This document shows positions 47,107-54,871 of a stretch of 64,000 nucleotides of DNA, in pieces (the first letter of the stretch is position 1; each line of letters begins with the position of its first letter). The stretch is taken from the NCBI RefSeq assembly GCF_014207745.1, contig NZ_JACHJB010000002.1, positions 3,159,178-3,223,177 of the forward strand. The letters run 5' to 3'. The notes beneath the pieces were generated by a model. The model worked only from the letters and a program-made list of their open reading frames with translations, ran no database searches and was not told where the DNA came from. Both the position numbers and the translations under genes were made by a program. Source of the DNA: Nonomuraea muscovyensis. GTDB lineage: Bacteria > Actinomycetota > Actinomycetes > Streptosporangiales > Streptosporangiaceae.

Positions 47107-47338
47107 GCCCTCGTCAACTGTCGTGATGTTGCCGACCATGCCGATGCGCAGCACGTCGGTCTTCCCCTGAGCGGCTGATCGGGCCCGATCCATGCTGATG
47201 GGAAGCCCTTCGTAGACCGGCCGGAGGTCCTGGCGAAGGTGTTCGCCAACCGGTGTGAGCCGTACGGCTCGGCTGGTGCACTCGAAGAGGGGGCGCCGAC
47301 GTTGCGTACCTGCTTCTTGATCGCCTGGCCGGCGCGCC
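47107..47338 (-). repeat. Right arm of the 232-bp inverted repeat
   Basis: It is the inverted copy of 44123-44354. On its outer side it joins an ADP-ribosylglycohydrolase fragment at 47339, which the left arm does not have; on the left the outer side continues as a LysR gene. The left arm therefore looks like the source copy. Confidence 0.9.
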
Positions 47339-47575
47339 TCGGCTGGGTGGGTGTGGGTCACCTGTGCCGACAGGGTCGCCTCCTGGACGACGTGTGTTAG
47401 GTCGTCGGCGAACCAGGCGCCGAGCGGAGCTACGCGCATCGCGGCGCCGTTGCCCCAGGAGCCCTTGCCATCGAACAGTTCGGCCGAACGCGTCCGCCAG
47501 TCGCCTCCTTCCCGGACCAGTCGGAGCATCCGGTTCGTGGCTGGGCTGAAGTTGCCCCGGTTCAGTAGACACATC
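47339..47575 (-). pseudogene. ADP-ribosylglycohydrolase family fragment
   Basis: The minus strand reads LVREGGDWRTRSAELFDGKG then SWGNGAAMRVAPLGAWFADD and ATLSAQVTHTHPA, the conserved middle of ADP-ribosylglycohydrolases (DraG-like), with the metal-site neighbourhood GSWGNGAAMR. Both ends are missing: the 3' side is replaced by the inverted repeat and the 5' side by IS3 DNA. Confidence 0.78.
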
Positions 47576-47586
47576 AGGGCTTGCGA

Positions 47587-47730
47587 CTACGCGGCAGCAC
47601 AGTCGAGATCTTGGGCGTTCCTGAGCGCGTGTCGGCGCTCGTATTCGGCGGGGCTGAAGTAGCCGTTGGCGGAGTGGCGGCGGCGCGGGTTGGAGAACCC
47701 TTCGATGTAGCCAAAGTCGAGCCGACCCCG
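47587..47730 (-). pseudogene. IS3-family transposase OrfB C-terminal fragment
   Basis: The minus strand reads FGYIEGFSNPRRRHSANGYF then SPAEYERRHALRNAQDLDCA before a stop. This is the IS3 OrfB tail (IExFYNxxRRHSxLGYxSPAxFE), including the last catalytic Glu of the DDE triad region. The rest of the element is missing. Confidence 0.8.
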
Positions 47731-47739
47731 ATCGGACTC

Positions 47740-48165
47740 CGCCCTCACCACGCCGGCCGGTCTCCTGGCTCATGAGCCGCCCCGACGATCTGCCTGCTCA
47801 CCACCGTCGGCACCTGGAGGAGCTGATTCCCGCCTGCCCGCACCTGACAGCCCTGGCCTCGCGGGTGCGGGAGTTCGCCGCCATCCTCACCCGGCGTCGC
47901 GGTCACGACCTCGACGAGTGGATCAGCGCAGTGCGCGCCGATGACCTACCCGCCCTGCGCAGCTTTGCCCCTGGTCTGGAGAAGGACAAACAGGCCGTCA
48001 TCGCCGGGCTGACCCTGCCCTACAGCAACGGCCCCATGGAAGGTGCCAACACCAAGGTCAAGCTGCTGAAACGCCAGATGTACGGGGGCGCCAGCTTCGC
48101 CCTGCTGCGACGACGGATCCTGCTCTCCCAAGCACGCACTGTCACCACCTCATTCGTGCCCAGGG
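47740..48165 (+). pseudogene. ISL3-family transposase C-terminal fragment
   Basis: The plus strand from about 47772 reads HRRHLEELIPACPHLTALAS, then PYSNGPMEGANTKVKLLKRQ and MYGGASFALLRRRIL, the conserved ISL3 transposase tail with the catalytic Glu in GPMEG. The N-terminal half and the zinc finger are missing. Downstream DNA changes to an IS256-type end. Confidence 0.82.
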
Positions 48166-48185
48166 CCGAAGACCGTACAGTCCCC

Positions 48186-48320
48186 CACGCGAAGATCGAC
48201 TCATACACCACGTCGTCCATGGACGTGACCCGGGGCCGGGCGCTGCTGCGATGTGGTGAGCGGTCACTGCGCTGGGATGCGCGGGTGGGGTATTTCGTGT
48301 GCGGGTGGGATATTTCGTGT
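48186..48320 (+). repeat. Solo IS256-type end and a 20-nt tandem duplication
   Basis: 48186-48230 closely matches the outer end of the IS256-type element at 49155-49200 (shared ACTCATACACCACGTC and TGGACGTGACCC), but no transposase is attached. At 48281-48300 and 48301-48320 a 20-nt unit ending TATTTCGTGT is repeated with one difference, followed by a partial third copy. No gene is seen between 48321 and 48584. Confidence 0.6.
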
Positions 48321-48584
48321 GCGGGCGTGCGGCAATCACGTGAGCGGTGGAGGAGCGGGACCTGTTCGCCGATGAGGCGGGAGCGTTGAAGCACGCGTTG
48401 GGGAGGTAACCCTTCAGTGGAACGCAGATTGGCACAAATGTGGCGATGCCTGGCGCTTTTATTTCTATAAGAAAGCAGGGCGAGTGATGCAATATTGGAG
48501 AGTCGGCAACGCATCGTTCGAGTGCCAGCTGATATCTTCTCAGCCATCGCACATGCGTCCAATGGTCTACGACTGGAGTTTTCC

Positions 48585-48923
48585 ATGCGTAAACGATCAG
48601 CAACTCTCGCGGCAGCAGCATTCGCCCTCGGATTCACGGGCCTCACGGCGACACCGGCACTGGCCATCGACAATGTCGTCTGTAGAGACGGGGCCGGGTT
48701 CACGGAGATCCACAACGAAAAGCGGCACTGCTTCGCCAACGCAGGCTCGGCAGACGTGTACATCGCAGACGTCTACAAGATCAATGCCGGGAACAACAAC
48801 ATCACCATCATTTACGGGGAATACCCCAACCAGAACCATAATTTCAAGAGCATACAGATCAACAAGTGGGGCGAGGAAACGTTCAACCCACGCATCTTTG
48901 TCCAGGATGTCATCATCAAATGA
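48585..48923 (+). CDS. Secreted beta/gamma-crystallin-like (SKLP-type) small protein
   Basis: A 112-residue protein with a Sec signal ending ATPALA. The mature part (about 85 residues) has NVVCRDGAGFTEIH, then HCFANAGSADVYIADVYKINAGNN and FKSIQINKWG, a pattern like the Streptomyces killer-toxin-like (SKLP) beta/gamma-crystallin domain, with two cysteines that could pair. GGAG lies 7 bases before ATG 48585. The gene is less GC-rich than its neighbours, lies among transposon remnants, and has its own terminator, which suggests transfer. It could be an antifungal or antibacterial effector. Confidence 0.65.
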   Translation: MRKRSATLAAAAFALGFTGLTATPALAIDNVVCRDGAGFTEIHNEKRHCFANAGSADVYIADVYKINAGNNNITIIYGEYPNQNHNFKSIQINKWGEETFNPRIFVQDVIIK

Positions 48924-48973
48924 CAGGGGCAAGGCACACTGATCACTGCCGCCACTAGCTGAATAGGTTAAGA

Positions 48974-49012
48974 AGAGAAGCCCTAGGCCCCAGTTCCAGC
49001 TGGGGCTTCTCT
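48974..49012 (+). terminator. Rho-independent-like terminator
   Basis: AGAGAAGCCC (48974-48983) pairs with GGGCTTCTCT (49003-49012), and CCCCAG pairs with CTGGGG inside. It lies 50 bases after the secreted protein gene and is followed by GTATTT. Confidence 0.75.
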
Positions 49013-49159
49013 GTATTTCGCCCGGCCGGCTGGACTTCCCAGCGCTCAAGACGGGAGATGCGTTCGCGGTTCGCACATGCCGTGACAGGGAGAGAGGGCG
49101 GGGAACGGGGCCTGGCCGCCGATGAGGCGGGTGCCTAATAGTGATAGCGGTTCCGCCGG

Positions 49160-50575
49160 GTCACGTCCACAGACGTGGTGTATGAGTCGATCTTCGCGTG
49201 ATCCTGTTTCTGCAGGTTAAGCGGTAAGTGTCTGTGGGAGTGGGTTCTGCGTGGGTGTGTCGCCGGGAAGAACACGCAGGCGTGCCTTGGCCAGTGCTTC
49301 CAGGCCCATGTAGCGGCGTCCTTCGACCCACTCGTCGGTCTGCTCGGCCAGCACCGCGCCGACGAGGCGGATGATGGCGGGACGGTCGGGGAAGATGCCA
49401 ACCACGTCGGTGCGGCGGCGGATCTCCTTGTTCAGCCGTTCCTGCGGGTTGTTGGACCAGATCTGCGTCCAGATCTCTCGCGGGAAGGCGGCGAAGGCGA
49501 TCAGGTCGTCGCGGGCGGCGTCCAGGTGTTCGGCTGCGGCGGGATGCTTGGCCTCGAGCGTTTGGACGACCCAGGCGTGCTGGGCGCGCACGGAGGCGGC
49601 GTCGGGCTGGTCGAAGATGGTGCGCACCAGCGTGGCGACGAACGGCTGCGCGCTTTTGGGGACGACGGTGAGCAGGTTGCGCAGGTAGTGGGTGCGGCAG
49701 CGCTGCCAGGACGCGCCGGGCAGGGTGGCGCCGATGGCGGCCACCAGGCCGGTGTGGGCATCGGAGATGACCAGTTGGACGCCGGGACAGGCCGCGCGCT
49801 GTCAGGCCGCGCAGGAAGGCCAGCCATCCGGCGCCGTCTTCGGTGCTCGTCACGTCCAGGCCGAGGATCTCGCGGCGGCCGTCGGCGTTGACAGCGGTGG
49901 CGACCAGCACGTGGACGTTGGTGATCCGCCCGGCCTCGCGCACCTTCTGGGTGAGGGCGTCCAGCCACACGAACGTGTAGGGGCCGGCATCGAGCGTGCG
50001 GGTGCGGAAGGCTTCGACCTGCTCATCCAGGGTCTTGGCCATCTGTGAGACCTGGCTTTTGGAGATGTTCTTGATGCCGAGTTGCTCGATGAGCTTGTCG
50101 ACGCGCCGGGTCGAGACGCCGAGCAGATAGGAGGTGGCCACGACGCTGATCAGTGCTTGCTCGGCCCGGCGGCGGCGTTCCAGCAGCCAGTCCGGGAAGT
50201 AGGAGCCCTGACGCAGCTTGGGGATGGCCAGCTCGATCGTGCCGGCGCGGGTGTCCCACTCCCGGGCGCGGTAGCCGTTGCGGCTGTTGGTCCGCTCGCT
50301 GCTGCGCCGGCCGTAGTCGGCCCCGCACAGGGTGTCGGCCTCGGCCGACATCAACGCCTCGGCCATGGTCTTCACCATGGACCGCAACACGTCGGGGTTG
50401 CTTGTCTCGATCTGCCGCGCCAGCCACTGCTCAGGCGTCACACTGTTGTCCACGGCCATCGCTTACTCCTTCGGTCCAGGTCAAACACTCGAAGGATCAC
50501 GCGATGGCCGTCTTCATTTCACGACGCCGCGCCTGTCACCAGGCCAAACTCTTACACCACTCCCATGGACGCAGC
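49160..50575 (-). mobile_element. IS256-family insertion sequence
   Basis: The element contains one transposase gene and has imperfect inverted ends: ACTCATACACCACGTC..TGGACG on the left (read outward, about 49190 to 49163) and ACTCTTACACCACTCC..TGGACG on the right (about 50547-50572). Clear target duplications are not visible. It lies 25 bp upstream of the SARP operator of the left peptide module. Confidence 0.75.
49217..50459 (-). pseudogene. IS256-family transposase, single frameshift
   Basis: The first part (50459 to about 49790) reads EQWLARQIETSNPDVLRSMV through VWLDALTQKVREAG with the first catalytic Asp. After FLRGLTARGL one extra C shifts the frame; the other frame continues GVQLVISDAHTGLVAAI with the second Asp and NPQERLNKEIRRRTDVVG with the Glu, to the stop at 49217. 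So all DDE residues exist but in two frames. It is either a dead copy or a sequence error. Confidence 0.82.
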
Positions 50576-50600
50576 CCAGCCAGCCCATGCCGCCGACCGC

Positions 50601-50629
50601 GCTACCGGCGCGCTAGCGCCGGGCTAATG
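50601..50629 (+). promoter_or_regulatory. SARP operator of the left peptide module
   Basis: Heptamers GCTACCG (50601), GCTAGCG (50612) and GCTAATG (50623) start exactly 11 bp apart, separated by the spacers gcgc and ccgg. The right module has the same layout and the same spacers at 59561-59589. The array ends 22 bases before the MauE start, matching the right module. Confidence 0.8.
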
Positions 50630-50651
50630 GGCCGGAAGAGCATCTGGGGTC

Positions 50652-51170
50652 ATGGTTCACGTGCTGGTGGCGAGTCAGGTCCTGCTCGCCACGGTCTTCG
50701 TTGTCTCCGCGTACTCGAAACTGCGCAGCCGTGCCGCACTGCAGTCTTTCGCCGCCACCCTGCGATTGCTGCCCGGCCCGGCCCGCTTCCCGGCTGCCAT
50801 GGCGACGGTGGCCATGGAACTTGTCGCTGTGGCCACCTTGATCGTGCTTCCACACGCGGGGCTGGCCGCCGGCGGGATGCTGTTGATCGCGTTCTCCACG
50901 TGGATCGCTGTTTCTCTTCGCTGGGGACAGCGCGAGCCATGCCAGTGCTTCGGCGCGTCCGCGACCCCGCTCGGCCCGGTGCATCTGGTCCGCAACGGGC
51001 TTCTGCTGCTCGTTGTCGCGCTGGGTTCGGTGGCGCTGATGTTTCCCGGCGGCCCGGTAACCGTGGTCGGCCTCGCCCTGGCAGTGCCGGTTGGGTTGGC
51101 GGGCGCCATCCTCTTGATCGTCTTCGACGATATCGCCGATTTGTTCATGGAAGTCTCGGGGAGTGCGTGA
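50652..51170 (+). CDS. MauE/DoxX-like membrane redox protein (left module)
   Basis: A 172-residue membrane protein with four or five helices. REPCQCFGAS carries the CxC pair Cys97/Cys99 at the same place as in the protein at 10279. It ends in DDIADLF, also shared. MauE-like proteins pass electrons between quinones or partners and an extracytoplasmic thioredoxin. Its stop shares a base with the next start (TGATG). I infer that it re-oxidises the TlpA-like partner so that disulfides form in the exported Cys-rich peptides. It is the intact counterpart of the broken gene at 59042. Confidence 0.85.
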   Translation: MVHVLVASQVLLATVFVVSAYSKLRSRAALQSFAATLRLLPGPARFPAAMATVAMELVAVATLIVLPHAGLAAGGMLLIAFSTWIAVSLRWGQREPCQCFGASATPLGPVHLVRNGLLLLVVALGSVALMFPGGPVTVVGLALAVPVGLAGAILLIVFDDIADLFMEVSGSA

Positions 51171-51688
51171 TGCCGTATCTGATCGTTGCCGTCGCCCTGG
51201 TCGGCGTGCTGTGCCTGCTGAATCTCCTGCTGACGGTCGGAGTGATCCGCCGGATGCGCAAGCAGGCCGCGTCAGCGGCATCCTTGCCGCACATGGAGGA
51301 AGGGCTCGCCATCGGGGAGAAGATCCCGCAGTTCGCCGCCACCACCACCGATGGCGAGCCGATCTCCGATGAGCTGATCGAAGGGCCCTCCCTGATCGGC
51401 TTCTTCTCCCCGTCCTGCCAGCCCTGCAGGGAACTGATGCCGCGCTTCATCGACCATGCCCGCCGAACCCCGGCTGCCGTGCTCGCCGTCGTCGTCACCG
51501 ACAGCGCCGAGGAGGCCGTCGCCGACGTGGAACGCCTCGCTGAGGTGGCACGTGTCGTGGTCGAGGCACCTCATGCCGCCATTCAGAACGCCTTCCAGGT
51601 CGCCGGCTATCCGACCGTCTTCGAAATCGGTGCGGACGGCAGGGTCACCGACAACAATCCCGTGTTGCCCGCCACCGTCAGCGCATGA
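51170..51688 (+). CDS. TlpA-like membrane-anchored thioredoxin (left module)
   Basis: A 172-residue protein. Residues 3-27 are a membrane anchor (YLIVAVALVGVLCLLNLLLTV), and the outer domain is a TlpA/MauD-like thioredoxin fold with IGFFSPSCQPCRELMP: active site CQPC, Cys83 and Cys86. The cis-Pro segment is VAGYPTVFE. It starts directly on the MauE stop and overlaps the ABC gene by 4 bases. Together with MauE it forms a probable disulfide-forming pair for the peptides encoded at the end of the operon. Confidence 0.88.
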   Translation: MPYLIVAVALVGVLCLLNLLLTVGVIRRMRKQAASAASLPHMEEGLAIGEKIPQFAATTTDGEPISDELIEGPSLIGFFSPSCQPCRELMPRFIDHARRTPAAVLAVVVTDSAEEAVADVERLAEVARVVVEAPHAAIQNAFQVAGYPTVFEIGADGRVTDNNPVLPATVSA

Positions 51689-53496
51689 TCGGAACGGCGA
51701 AGGCCGCCGCGGGGGTCGCCCTGCGCGCGGCCCCGGGACTGATGGCGGTCTACGTCCTGGTAATGATCGTTGAGGCGATCGCGCCGATCGCGGTGGCGTG
51801 GCTGACCAAGCTGGTGGTCGACTCCCTGGCAGGACAGGTATCGGCGGCCGAGCTGAGCACCCTCGCGGTGGGGCTGGCCGCCGCGGGCATCCTGATGACG
51901 GTGCTGCCCCAGCTCATGCAGTACCTGAACAGCGAGATGGGCAGGTTGTTCACCTCCCAGACCACCACACAGCTGTTCTCGGCGACGCTGCGGTTCGCCG
52001 GGTTGCGACGGTTCGAGGACCCCGACTTCCACGACCAGCTGCGGTTGGCGAAGAACAGCCTGTCGACGGGACAGGAGGTCGTCACCGGATGCCTGGCGGT
52101 GGCGAGCGCGGTGATCACGCTGGCCGGAATGGTCGGCTCCCTCCTGATGGTCAGTCCGCTCCTCACGGGGATCGTCCTGGCGACCGGGGTTCCCGCGCTG
52201 GTGGCGCAGTTGCGGCTGTCGCATCGTCGCGCCGCGATGATGTGGGACATCGGCCCGGCCGAACGACGCCAGATGTTCTACGGCGACCTGCTCACCACGA
52301 TCGCGGCGGCGAAGGAGATCCGGCTGTTCAACAGCGGCCGTTTCCTGCGAGGCCGCATGATGACCGAGTTGCGCACGTCCAACGCCGCACGCCGCCGGAT
52401 GGACATCAGGGAACTGTCCGTCGAGGGCCTGCTGACGCTGTCGGGCGCCGTGGTCGCGGGCGGCGGGCTGATCTGGGCCGTCGTCTCCGCCGGCTCCGGC
52501 GCGTTGAGCATTGGCGACGTGTCCCTGCTGATCGCCGCCATCGGCGCGGTTCAGGCCGCCCTCAACGGGCTGATCATCGGTATCGCCGCTCTCCACCAGG
52601 ATCTGCTCATGTTCGGCCATTACGTGGCCGTGACCTCGGCCGAACCCGACCTGCCCATTCCCGCCGAGCCCGCGCCGCTGCCCCGGCTGAGCCACGGCAT
52701 CCAGCTGACCAACGTGTGGTTCCGCTACAGCGAGGATCACCCTTGGATCCTGCGCGGCCTGAACCTGTTCATCCCGGCCGCCGCGTCGGTCGCCATCGTC
52801 GGTCTGAACGGGGCCGGCAAGTCCACCCTCGTCAAGCTCCTGTGCCGGTTCTACGACCCGCAGCACGGAAGCATCACCTGGGATGGCGTCGACATCCGTG
52901 ACGTGCACCCCGATGATCTGCGGCACCGTATCAGCGGAGTGTTCCAGGACCATATGGCCTACGACATGTCCGCAGCCGACAACGTCTCCATCGGCTTCGT
53001 CCCCGCCCGTGAGGACGAAACCCGAATCCGTGGGGCCGCTCACGAGGCCGGGATCGACGACACGCTCTCCTCCCTTCCCCGAGGGTACGACACCCTGCTC
53101 ACGCGGACGTTCTTCAGCGAGGACGACAAGGACGACCCCGACACGGGTGTCGTGCTCAGCGGCGGGCAATGGCAGCGCACGGCCCTGGCCCGCGCAATGT
53201 TCCGCGGCCACCGCGACCTCGTGATCCTCGACGAGCCCTCCGCCGGGCTGGACCCTGAGGCCGAGGCCGACGTGCACGCTCGGACCCGACGCCGCCGCCA
53301 CGGCGCCACCAGCCTGCTCATCTCTCACCGGCTCAACACCGTGCGCGACGCCGACCTCATCGTCGTTCTGGAGGACGGCGCCATCCGGGAAGCCGGAAAG
53401 CACGACGCCCTCATGGCCGCCCGCGGCCCCTACGCACGGCTCTTCAACCTCCAGGCGACCGGGTACCGCGAGCCGGAAGAGGCGGTGGCCCTGTGA
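51685..53496 (+). CDS. ABC exporter, fused membrane and ATPase domains (left module)
   Basis: A 603-residue half-transporter. Residues 1-320 form the six-helix membrane domain; the ATPase has Walker A GLNGAGKST (about 373), signature LSGGQWQRTALARA (about 491), Walker B LVILDEPSAGLD and the H-loop SHRLN. There is no N-terminal C39 peptidase domain, so leader removal needs another enzyme; the next gene encodes an S26 peptidase. Homodimers of this type export peptides. The motif SGVFQDHMAYD and others are shared with the paralogue at 56208. Confidence 0.92.
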   Translation: MIGTAKAAAGVALRAAPGLMAVYVLVMIVEAIAPIAVAWLTKLVVDSLAGQVSAAELSTLAVGLAAAGILMTVLPQLMQYLNSEMGRLFTSQTTTQLFSATLRFAGLRRFEDPDFHDQLRLAKNSLSTGQEVVTGCLAVASAVITLAGMVGSLLMVSPLLTGIVLATGVPALVAQLRLSHRRAAMMWDIGPAERRQMFYGDLLTTIAAAKEIRLFNSGRFLRGRMMTELRTSNAARRRMDIRELSVEGLLTLSGAVVAGGGLIWAVVSAGSGALSIGDVSLLIAAIGAVQAALNGLIIGIAALHQDLLMFGHYVAVTSAEPDLPIPAEPAPLPRLSHGIQLTNVWFRYSEDHPWILRGLNLFIPAAASVAIVGLNGAGKSTLVKLLCRFYDPQHGSITWDGVDIRDVHPDDLRHRISGVFQDHMAYDMSAADNVSIGFVPAREDETRIRGAAHEAGIDDTLSSLPRGYDTLLTRTFFSEDDKDDPDTGVVLSGGQWQRTALARAMFRGHRDLVILDEPSAGLDPEAEADVHARTRRRRHGATSLLISHRLNTVRDADLIVVLEDGAIREAGKHDALMAARGPYARLFNLQATGYREPEEAVAL

Positions 53497-53936
53497 GGTG
53501 GGTGCTCCTACTCGTGAGCTGCGCGTCGGCCTTGTTGATCGTACGGCTGCGCGCGACGTATTCCGTGATCCGGGTCGATGGCGACAGCATGGCCCCCACC
53601 TTGACCGACGGAGATCGGCTGCTTGCCCGGCGCGTGACCGCGTCGGCTCTCCGACGCGGTCAGATCGCGGTGGTCCGCGCACCTCGATTCGTCGGCTCGA
53701 CCTTCCTCGTCAAGCGGATCGCCGGATTGCCGGGCGATCCTGTTCCGCCCTCGGTGGCACCGGTGGTGGCCGAAGATCGTGTCCCCGTCGGCAATGTCGT
53801 CCTGCTCGGCGACAACAGCGAGGGCAGCTACGACTCGCGGGACCACGGCTACTTTCCGCTCGCCGACATTCATGCCATCACTCGCCGAAGGCTGTCCCCT
53901 GGATATGCGGGGCTGTCAGTAAAGGAGACGGCATAG
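53493..53936 (+). CDS. S26-family signal peptidase (left module)
   Basis: A 147-residue small type I signal peptidase. One membrane helix at residues 3-20 is followed by the Ser region VDGDSMAPTL (Ser32) and the Lys region FLVKRIAGLPGD (Lys74), then GDNSEGSYDSRDHGYFP near the end. It is shorter than housekeeping LepB. The start overlaps the ABC stop. All four peptides of this locus end their leaders in AxA, the cut site of such peptidases, so this enzyme probably removes the leader outside the membrane. Confidence 0.9.
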   Translation: MRWVLLLVSCASALLIVRLRATYSVIRVDGDSMAPTLTDGDRLLARRVTASALRRGQIAVVRAPRFVGSTFLVKRIAGLPGDPVPPSVAPVVAEDRVPVGNVVLLGDNSEGSYDSRDHGYFPLADIHAITRRRLSPGYAGLSVKETA

Positions 53937-53985
53937 ATCAACTGACCGAGTTCTGAGACCGTAAACGAAGAAATGGAAGAAAAGC

Positions 53986-54216
53986 GTGAAGATCATAACC
54001 GGGCTCGCGGACCGCGCCCTGTCCCTGGTCCTGCCCGAGGACTCTGCCGGCGCCGTCATCAAGTGCTACAACCGACCCATTGGCGGCTACTGGTGGGGGC
54101 GGTGCTATTACAACCCCGCCTGCGGCAGCAAGTCGATGAAGGACAAGTACGCGTGCAACTGGGGGCCGGGCAGCACCTTCGGGGTGCGGACCACTCTCGA
54201 GCGCAGATGTTGCTAG
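53986..54216 (+). CDS. Cys-rich precursor peptide P1 (left module)
   Basis: A 76-residue peptide. Leader residues 1-23 contain ITGLADRALSLVLPEDSAGA, with the shared L-x-D-R motif and an AxA-type end (AGA). The core from residue 24 begins VIKCYNRPIGGYWWG and has six cysteines: 27, 40, 46, 57, 75 and 76. It is rich in Gly, Tyr and Trp. GTG 53986 follows GGAAGAAAAG. It lies 50 bp after the signal peptidase and before a strong terminator. No lanthionine or radical-SAM enzyme genes are near, so disulfides are the expected linkage. Confidence 0.75.
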   Translation: MKIITGLADRALSLVLPEDSAGAVIKCYNRPIGGYWWGRCYYNPACGSKSMKDKYACNWGPGSTFGVRTTLERRCC

Positions 54217-54234
54217 CCGCGTAGCGACCACTCC

Positions 54235-54274
54235 GGGGCCGGGCAGTTGCCGTAACGGGGCAACGCCCGGCCCC
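54235..54274 (+). terminator. Strong terminator hairpin ending the left module
   Basis: GGGGCCGGGC (54235-54244) pairs with GCCCGGCCCC (54265-54274); inside, GTTGCC pairs with GGCAAC. It lies 18 bases past the P1 stop and fixes the end of the left operon. Confidence 0.85.
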
Positions 54275-54286
54275 CTCTGGTGCGTC

Positions 54287-54660
54287 CAGACCCGAGACGG
54301 CCTGCTGCCGAGGGTGGAGCGGGCGCTCGGCGGCGAGCATCCTGACACCTTGCTCACCCGGGCAAGCCTCACCCGCTGGAGGGACCGGCTCACCTCCCAG
54401 TTCCCCGACGCGGTGATGGTCCACGCCCCCCGTGCACGTGTCCTGGCTCGACCAGGTCGAGATCTTCTTCTCCATCGTGCAGCGCAAGGTCATCACACCC
54501 AACGACTTCGCCGGTCTTGACCAGGACGAAGACCGGCTGATCGCCTTCGAGCGTCGTCACAACGAGACCACCCGCCCCTTCGGATGGAAGTTCGCCCCGG
54601 CCGACCTCGAGGACCTGATGGCCCGGATCGAGCGACACGAGCAGAAGGAGCGCCACTCCC
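54287..54660 (+). pseudogene. TPR fragment joined to an IS630-family transposase fragment
   Basis: The first part reads VERALGGEHPDTLLTRASLTRW, which is one repeat of an NB-ARC/TPR protein (ALGxEHPDTLxTR). It continues directly into RDRLTSQFPDAVMVHAP, the IS630 DDE domain, and after an extra C near 54428 the frame shifts to SWLDQVEIFFSIVQRKVITP and RPFGWKFAPADLEDLMARI, the IS630 tail. Neither gene is functional. No further gene is seen up to 54871. Confidence 0.75.
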
Positions 54661-54871
54661 GGCAGCGACCATCAGCCTGCCCCGCTACCGGCAGTCGCGT
54701 GAACCCTCGGATGACTGACGAACCGGACCACGGAATTCCGGTCGGGTCCGCGGTCGCTCCGGCCACGTGCGCTCCACACCATGGTGGCCCACCGCTGAGC
54801 CCCGGTACGGCACGCGCCTGCCATACCGGGAACATACCCGCCATCAGCACAATGCCGATCGGAGGTGCACG

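Noticed and set aside
48585..48923. The crystallin-like secreted protein as part of the peptide modules
   Set aside because: It has its own Sec signal and terminator, only two Cys in the mature part, and is separated by an IS256 element and the SARP operator.
54767..54871. Upstream extension of the small SARP
   Set aside because: The residues before ATG 54872 have no similarity to SARPs, and GGAGGTG is placed correctly for 54872.
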